A stretch of 41,918 nt of DNA, from positions 1 to 41,918 of the IMG/VR virus record IMGVR_UViG_3300010148_000029; one strand, given 5' to 3'. Made by a program: the position numbers and the translations under genes. Origin of the DNA: a virus. Positions 37,219-41,918 of the stretch are shown here, piece by piece (the stretch's first letter is position 1; each line of letters starts with the position of its first letter). Below the pieces are notes generated by a model, which made no database searches, was not told the origin of the DNA, and saw only the letters and a list, made by a program, of their open reading frames with translations.

Positions 37219-38804
37219 GCTCTTTTATTTGATATAGTACAGTTTGTAGTTAAAATTGTTATCGAAACCGATATTGCGTTTTGCAGTGCGTTCTTGGTTA
37301 CCTTGAATGGATCTATAATTCCCATAGAAAACATGTTACCAAACTTCTTTCTTTTTACATCAAACCCATAGTTTCTTCTTCTTACGGTATCTATTTTCTC
37401 TACAAATGAATCGTAACTCATTGAAGCGTTTTCTAGTATGTGCTTTATAGGGGAGATTAATGCTGCTGATAAAATAGCACAAGCAGCCTTCATTTCATCA
37501 TCACTTTCTTTAAAGTATCTGTTATGCATTTCCATAGCTGCATTATACAATGCTACTCCTCCTCCTGCAACAATTCCCTCTTCAAGAGCAGCACGTGTCG
37601 CAAATATAGCATCCTCAACTCTATCCTTCTTCTCCTTCATTTCTACCTCAGTTAGTGCTCCTACATGTATAGCAGCAATCCCCCCCGAAAGCCTAGAAAG
37701 ACGATCCTTATAATGCCACTCATTTGAAGAATCATCTTTTTTCTTTAAAATATTTCTAACCATCTCAGCTCTTTCTTTAACAGCGTCAGCTGTTTTTTCA
37801 GAATTTAAAGTGAGTACAGTTTCTTTTTCTGTTGATACAGTCTTTTTTGCAGTTCCTAAGAAGCTTTCATCTACAGCAGAAAAGTCATTACCAGTCTCAT
37901 CAGAAACAACAATAGCACCAGTCATAATAGCTAGGTCCTCTAAAAGCTCAAATCTATTTAACCCGACACCCTCTGGGTTTACAACATTAACTTTAATGAC
38001 TCCTCTTGTCTTGTTTACATTAAGAAGTTGCATTACAGTATCCTCTATTTCAGAAACAATAAGTATTGGTTTTTTGTTTTGCATAGCAAACTGACAGCAC
38101 GGCTCTATATCTTCCCAAGTGTTTATTTTTTTATCTGAAATTAAAATAAAAGGATCCTCAAGAATAGCTTGTTTCTTCTCCACATCTGTAATCATGTATG
38201 GACTATGAAATCCTCTTTTAATCCTTGTCCCCTCTAATATTTCTGTGTGTGTATCTTTTGTCATAGATTCTTCTATAGTCACCACACCCTCTACGCCAAC
38301 TTTAAGATACGCATCAGCTATAATCTCTCCAAGCTCAGAGTCGTTGTTTGCTGAAATAGTTGCTACGCTTTTTAAATTTTTTTCTGTAACCTCTCTAGAT
38401 CTTTTCTTAATCTCTTCAATAACGTCATTTGATAAGGACTCTAGGGAGTTTCTAAGTTTTGTTACGTTTACGTTCTTTGACTCTATGTATTCAAATGAAC
38501 GATTGACTAATTCTTGAGTTAGAACAATTGAAGTTGTTGTTCCGTCTCCTGCTTCATCAGCCGTCTTAATAGATGCTTGTTTCACCACTGTAGCTCCTAA
38601 GTGTTCTACGGGGTCTGACAAGTTTATGCTTTTGGCAACTGTAACACCATCCTTAGTGACGTGGGGTCTACCTATTTCATCCTCTAAAATAACTGTATTA
38701 CCTGCTGCTCCTAGTGTTTGTTTTACAGCATCTGCTAAAGTATCTATTCCTTTTTTTAGGCTGTGTCTAGCATTCTCATTGAAGTCAATGTTTTTTTCTA
38801 TCAT
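37215..38804 (-). CDS. groEL: Chaperonin GroEL, phage-encoded
   Basis: A 529-aa group I chaperonin. Key ATP residues keep even E. coli numbering: TKDGVTVAK (50-58, D52), GDGTTT (86-91, D87) and D398 in KDRVEDAIFATRAALEEG, followed by AGGGVAL. Apical substrate-binding residues are conserved or conservatively changed (F199, S201, P202, Y203, M204). It differs from host GroEL in that the usual APGFGDRRK is NPEGVGLNRFE and the Gly-Gly-Met C-terminal tail is missing (it ends CTISNKRA). It folds proteins with GroES, probably the capsid protein. A -7 promoter box lies upstream at 38832. Confidence 0.97.
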   Translation of the reverse strand: MIEKNIDFNENARHSLKKGIDTLADAVKQTLGAAGNTVILEDEIGRPHVTKDGVTVAKSINLSDPVEHLGATVVKQASIKTADEAGDGTTTSIVLTQELVNRSFEYIESKNVNVTKLRNSLESLSNDVIEEIKKRSREVTEKNLKSVATISANNDSELGEIIADAYLKVGVEGVVTIEESMTKDTHTEILEGTRIKRGFHSPYMITDVEKKQAILEDPFILISDKKINTWEDIEPCCQFAMQNKKPILIVSEIEDTVMQLLNVNKTRGVIKVNVVNPEGVGLNRFELLEDLAIMTGAIVVSDETGNDFSAVDESFLGTAKKTVSTEKETVLTLNSEKTADAVKERAEMVRNILKKKDDSSNEWHYKDRLSRLSGGIAAIHVGALTEVEMKEKKDRVEDAIFATRAALEEGIVAGGGVALYNAAMEMHNRYFKESDDEMKAACAILSAALISPIKHILENASMSYDSFVEKIDTVRRRNYGFDVKRKKFGNMFSMGIIDPFKVTKNALQNAISVSITILTTNCTISNKRA

Positions 38805-38831
38805 TTGTAAATTAAATTTAATTTATATCTA

Positions 38832-38839
38832 CAAATATA
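38832..38839 (-). promoter_or_regulatory. -7 box of groEL-groES
   Basis: The minus strand reads TATATTTG (exact TAnnTTTG) between the radical SAM stop and groEL, 28-35 bases before the ATG at 38804. It would allow the chaperonin genes to be transcribed independently of the upstream operon. Confidence 0.55.
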
Positions 38840-38848
38840 GAACATTTT

Positions 38849-39775
38849 TTACTCATAAATGGCAGATGTGCAAGATTTACATATAGAATTCCATGCTTTT
38901 TGTAAAACTTCTTGGTGTTTTTGATTCATCCACACCTCTTTTAGTGAAAAATCCTTAAGATTTGCAAATTTATGCTCCATGTGATAATCGTTGCAGCACA
39001 AGAAAAGCTCAGAGTTTGCGTTAATATGAAGCCACTCGGTATCTCTTTTACCCATACACCCAACTACTTTCTTGTCAGGATGCACAAACGCAGAGGAACT
39101 TATATATTCGTCAATCAATCCAACTCGATCTATAAGATGAGGTTGTTTGAATACGTTTGCATTTGGGAACATCGACTTAGCTACTGCTACTTGTTCGTCT
39201 AGTTCTGTATCTGATATATCTGGAAACTTGGGTCCCTTGATCGCACCAGACTCTCTATCGTGTCCATTTATTTGAACTGAAAGTAGGTTTTTGTTTTTAA
39301 GGTTTGTGTAGGCATATGAAACATTTATTTTTAACTTTTGAAATAAGTTAGGCTTCATGTTCGTTCTTTTAGCGAACAATTCAGCATCTGACCACACGGG
39401 GGCGTTAACACAGACTCCCCAAACCACATCCTGGTATTTGTTTATTATATCTACTTTATCTGGTGTGAGAGGCGTTCCGTTGGTCAAAACCATCATGCCA
39501 AGCTTAAACTCTCTCAGAGTCTCTAGCATTTCCTCAAAATACCTATACAATAAAGCTTCGTTGTAATGAGAGCTATATATTCCATTAAACTCTGGAGAAA
39601 CAATCCCACCTTTGTTTTCATGGATTTGCTGAATTATATTTCTAAAGTCCTCTGGGGACATTTGATTTATAGACTCCTTTGGATTACCCTCGTATGCTAC
39701 TGGACAAAACCAACACCCTGCGTTACATAATCCATTAGGGTCAATCTGGGCATATCTTATTTTTTCAATTTCCAT
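38849..39775 (-). CDS. Radical SAM protein with SPASM-like C-terminus (308 aa)
   Basis: The radical SAM [4Fe-4S] motif is CNAGCWFC (C17, C21, C24). A SAM-binding GGIVSPEFNG-type strand and VLTNGTPLTPD follow. The C-terminal 70 residues carry further Cys (C240, C260, C261, C299, C302 in SICKSC), like an auxiliary-cluster SPASM/twitch domain. Such enzymes modify peptides or other substrates with a 5'-deoxyadenosyl radical. The gene overlaps the glycosyltransferase gene by 19 bases, so the two are coupled. The substrate is unknown; the small 55-aa upstream peptide or phage/host cell-surface molecules are only possibilities. Confidence 0.9.
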   Translation of the reverse strand: MEIEKIRYAQIDPNGLCNAGCWFCPVAYEGNPKESINQMSPEDFRNIIQQIHENKGGIVSPEFNGIYSSHYNEALLYRYFEEMLETLREFKLGMMVLTNGTPLTPDKVDIINKYQDVVWGVCVNAPVWSDAELFAKRTNMKPNLFQKLKINVSYAYTNLKNKNLLSVQINGHDRESGAIKGPKFPDISDTELDEQVAVAKSMFPNANVFKQPHLIDRVGLIDEYISSSAFVHPDKKVVGCMGKRDTEWLHINANSELFLCCNDYHMEHKFANLKDFSLKEVWMNQKHQEVLQKAWNSICKSCTSAIYE

Positions 39776-40593
39776 TCTTCTATTGTTTCTTTTACTGTTT
39801 CAAAATCTTCTGCAAAGTTAAGATGTGTATAAACAAGTCCTACTGGATTATTAAATCTCTTAACCCACATTCTTGCAGTTGTATTATGGTCTGCAAAAAA
39901 TCTTAATATCTCTGATCCCTTGAAAGGATCTATTTGCGTTGTAAAATGATAAAATCTAACCCTACTGCCATCACCATTATTTACAACAAACTTACCATTT
40001 TCTACTGTGATTGTTTTTTTTAAATTATGATTCTCCCAAAGTGGCATATATTCCATGTAAGGAAGTTCCTTAACTTTAATATTTATTTTTTCTGCTAAAT
40101 TGCAAAGCTCAAACATCTCTGTGGTATGTGGTTTGTTTTTACAATTTCTAACACTTTCTTCTAAATAATGTCTCGATTCTTTTTTATATCCCATCAATCC
40201 TATATTAAAAAGATTACCTGCTCTGTAGCTACCATAATATTCTGGTACAACAATAAAATCATTGTCACCAAAATCATTTAATATATCGTCAAGATTATCT
40301 AAAAAAAGAGTATCAGCGTCAACAAGGAGCTCCTGATCAATATCGCTCTCTATAAGACCTTTCCATTTGAAGCAATATTTGTTTCTATACAAATCATCAT
40401 GCCAATCTCCTTTATTTACTTTAACAACCTCTACTCCTATGCTCTCTAGAAAAGAAACCTTCCTGGAGCTTAAATCGTCCCAATCGTAGACTCTAAACTT
40501 GTTGGAATTACCGTAGTACAGATAACTTTTGTACATCACTAAGAACTGATCGTAATACCTAGTATTAACAAAGCAGCTAGTTCTTTTTGTCAA
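39757..40593 (-). CDS. GT8/GT-A-type glycosyltransferase, TTG start (278 aa)
   Basis: The start is TTG at 40593, overlapping the stop of the 55-aa gene (TTGA). It is preferred because TKRTSCFVNTRYYDQFLVMY is the first strand and helix of the GT-A fold. The metal-binding DAD triad is at 92-94 (ELLVDADTLFLDN), followed by FIVVPEYYGSYRAGNLFNIG and RFYHFTTQIDPFKG as later parts of the active site. It transfers a sugar from a nucleotide donor, acceptor unknown. Together with the radical SAM gene it forms an early modification operon. It is not closely similar to the other glycosyltransferase at 6558. Confidence 0.8.
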   Translation of the reverse strand: MTKRTSCFVNTRYYDQFLVMYKSYLYYGNSNKFRVYDWDDLSSRKVSFLESIGVEVVKVNKGDWHDDLYRNKYCFKWKGLIESDIDQELLVDADTLFLDNLDDILNDFGDNDFIVVPEYYGSYRAGNLFNIGLMGYKKESRHYLEESVRNCKNKPHTTEMFELCNLAEKINIKVKELPYMEYMPLWENHNLKKTITVENGKFVVNNGDGSRVRFYHFTTQIDPFKGSEILRFFADHNTTARMWVKRFNNPVGLVYTHLNFAEDFETVKETIEEWKLKK

Positions 40594-40757
40594 ACCTCTA
40601 GATTTTTAATTTTTTCTCCGTTATTCCTCCATCTGTAAGATACAGCAAAGAATAACAAATATAAATTAAACTCATTGAATTGAAGATCTTCTGTTTCTTC
40701 GAAATATTCAAATCCCGTCATTAAGGCGTTTGGAAATATAAATGTAAATAATAACAT
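40590..40757 (-). CDS. Small membrane-prone protein, first gene of the operon (55 aa)
   Basis: From ATG 40757 the product is MLLFTFIFPNALMTGFEYFE, ETEDLQFNEFNLYLLFFAVS and YRWRNNGEKIKNLEV. Two hydrophobic segments (1-12 and 31-42) flank an acidic loop. The -7 box TACCTTTG ends four bases before the ATG, so the transcript may be leaderless. The stop overlaps the TTG of the glycosyltransferase gene. No family recognised. It could be a membrane anchor or a peptide substrate for the radical SAM enzyme. Confidence 0.6.
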   Translation of the reverse strand: MLLFTFIFPNALMTGFEYFEETEDLQFNEFNLYLLFFAVSYRWRNNGEKIKNLEV

Positions 40758-40761
40758 AGAT

Positions 40762-40769
40762 CAAAGGTA
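40762..40769 (-). promoter_or_regulatory. -7 box of the GT / radical SAM operon
   Basis: The minus strand reads TACCTTTG (exact TAnnTTTG) then ATCT and the ATG at 40757. This is the same TTTG-N4-ATG spacing as at 12329. The region 40770-40892 is otherwise noncoding and separates this operon from the plus-strand nuclease gene. Confidence 0.5.
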
Positions 40770-40892
40770 AAAAAGAAAAGGGAGCCTATAACCTAAATAA
40801 GATTTATAAAACCCCCTGATCTCTCCATTGAAATAAACAAAAACAAACTCTAATGAGATAAACAAATATACTTAAAAAAACTATATTGCATA

Positions 40893-41387
40893 ATGGAATT
40901 ATCAAAAAAACGAATAGAATATTCTCAGAGATACGGAAACAATGCTGAAAGCATCTTTAAAAAGTTTATAGAGTCTAGAGGTCATCAAGTAATTGATACG
41001 TCTGAATACGAAAATAAAATTGATAAGAAAGATTTCTATGTTGATATAAGTGGTAAACTGTTTTCTTTTGATGTAAAGACAAAACACTCTGACTCTATTT
41101 GGCTTGAAATTAAAAACATTCATAAATATCCTGGATCACTTTATGGGAAGCAAACTCACTTTGCTTATTACTACCACAACTTAAACATCCTTGCCATAGT
41201 TAAAAGAACAGATATGGTTGAATACGTTAAAGAGAATACAATAAAAGAGTTCTACAAGGCATCAAAAGGAATACACGTGCCGTACCACTACCTCTACAAT
41301 AGAAAAGGGCGTAAAGACATTCTCGTTAAAACTAAAAGAGAATTCCTTATGCTATCCGTTCCCTCCTACAGAGAATATACCTTATAA
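40893..41387 (+). CDS. PD-(D/E)XK nuclease-like protein (164 aa)
   Basis: The N-terminus SQRYGNNAESIFKKFIESRG supplies the first helix with its Glu. KIDKKDFYVDISGKLFSFDV gives D (YVDI) and the FDVKTKH strand gives the second Asp and Lys, the PD-(D/E)XK metal site. Then SIWLEIKNIHKYPGSLYGKQ supplies the typical LYGK turn, and RKGRKDILVK a basic end. A family of such small proteins occurs in phages; some are resolvases or restriction-type nucleases, and this one's role is unknown. It is on the plus strand, divergent from the operon at 40757, with no good upstream -7 box. Confidence 0.75.
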   Translation: MELSKKRIEYSQRYGNNAESIFKKFIESRGHQVIDTSEYENKIDKKDFYVDISGKLFSFDVKTKHSDSIWLEIKNIHKYPGSLYGKQTHFAYYYHNLNILAIVKRTDMVEYVKENTIKEFYKASKGIHVPYHYLYNRKGRKDILVKTKREFLMLSVPSYREYTL

Positions 41388-41918
41388 AAAAACTATACCG
41401 CAAATAGCGCTAATTAAAAAAGGGGAGTTTAGGGGGAGAGGGTGTATTAGACCTCTATAAAAAGATGGCATGAATTTGTGCCAAATAACTGTATACATTA
41501 TAATAGAACTTTAATTGTCTCAAAAGTATGCCACGTTTTAATTTAGTGATCAGATATATTAAGGTTTTAGGTTATATATACAATACACACACGGTAGCCT
41601 GTACAAAAACTGACTTTCTCTGACCCACTACCCCTACTTTTTTATATTATTGTGACCAAATTTTTACCTTTTTGTCCTATATATATACATAAAAGCTAAT
41701 TTCTACTACCTATAGATAGCTAATCAACAGATTTTACGATATTCTGAGATACTGAGAGACCTAGAATAACCCCTACGCATTACAATCTTTTCCTTAACGT
41801 ATTGCCCATGTTATTGCATTATTCGTAATCAGCTAACTGGAGGAACTGGATAAAACTTAACACACTATATATCAATAGATTAAGAAATGCTGAACTGGAG
41901 GAAAAAGTACAAAACCTA
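41388..41918. other. Noncoding region at the right edge
   Basis: About 530 bases, very AT-rich, with poly-T and TATATA tracts. The only ORF worth naming is at 41528-41623 (plus, 31 codons beginning MPRFNLVIRYIKVLGYIYNT), which has no good support. An 11-base direct repeat AACTGGAGGAA occurs at 41835-41845 and 41893-41903, 58 bases apart, and each copy carries a Shine-Dalgarno-like GGAGGA. I see no tRNA, no clear hairpin terminator and no known origin motif. Confidence 0.6.

Noticed and set aside
37215-38804. GroEL as host contamination or assembly chimera
   Set aside because: It is coupled to groES and to an HTH gene, flanked by phage-style genes with the same base use and promoter type, and lacks the bacterial GGM tail.
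41528-41623. 31-codon plus-strand ORF MPRFNLVIRYIKVLGYIYNT...
   Set aside because: Lacks coupling to neighbours, a good promoter box or a known motif. It may be real but I cannot support it.
1-41918. Autographivirus (T7-type) assignment, integrase, tRNA genes
   Set aside because: No phage RNA polymerase, DNA polymerase, integrase or tRNA-like structure was found; only the ejection-protein order resembles T7.

Overview
This window is a continuous stretch of an AT-rich tailed-phage genome, with no cellular genes. The host is most likely a marine member of the Bacteroidota (Flavobacteriia-like). The evidence for that host is: (i) at least eight copies of the Bacteroidota -7 promoter element TAnnTTTG just upstream of minus-strand starts; (ii) few Shine-Dalgarno sequences; (iii) virion proteins built from poly-Thr/Ala-Ala-Pro linkers, a style I associate with environmental marine phages. 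The 759-aa large terminase, 807-aa portal and the gene order packaging, portal, scaffold, capsid, adaptors, large propeller protein recall podovirus-like and crAss-like phages. No tail tube, sheath or tape-measure gene is seen, so a short tail is inferred. The left edge cuts a large gene and no genome end can be recognised.

Nearly everything is on the minus strand, so read from right to left. At the far right (40.9-41.4 kb) a plus-strand PD-(D/E)XK-like nuclease is followed by about 530 noncoding bases. A divergent minus-strand operon (40.8-36.2 kb) holds a 55-aa membrane peptide, a glycosyltransferase, a radical SAM protein, GroEL, GroES and an HTH protein. A lone plus-strand MarR-like gene (35.8 kb) faces it. 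From 35.7 to 33.1 kb runs a dense chain of tiny, mostly Lys-rich genes coupled by TAATG overlaps, including a 25-codon CDGSH iron-sulfur micro-protein. Next come a poly-Thr protein with a cupredoxin-like domain, an Asp-box fibre, and the lysis genes (M15 endolysin, two-TM protein, 3TM holin), closed by a terminator at 29.4 kb.

A new promoter then starts the tail-fibre block (29.4-22.7 kb): several fibre proteins, an S74 self-cleaving chaperone domain, a tail-assembly chaperone and a Gly-rich adhesin. It is followed by a 2OG-Fe(II) oxygenase, a lipoprotein-sized exported protein, and an unusual protein that reads as two GroES folds in tandem. Packaging and head genes follow (20.8-12.4 kb), closed by a second terminator-promoter junction. 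After it come the adaptors, the propeller-type tail hub, a second glycosyltransferase lying between two poly-Thr genes, a cupin, and three internal-virion/ejection-type proteins at the left edge.

The most notable points are: a phage chaperonin set (GroEL, GroES and a separate tandem Cpn10-like protein); metal or redox modules in unexpected places (CDGSH micro-protein, type-1-copper-like fibre domain, 2OG oxygenase, radical SAM); mucin-like Thr/Pro virion linkers encoded beside a peptidyl-glycosyltransferase-like gene; and two near-identical terminator-plus-promoter boundary modules.
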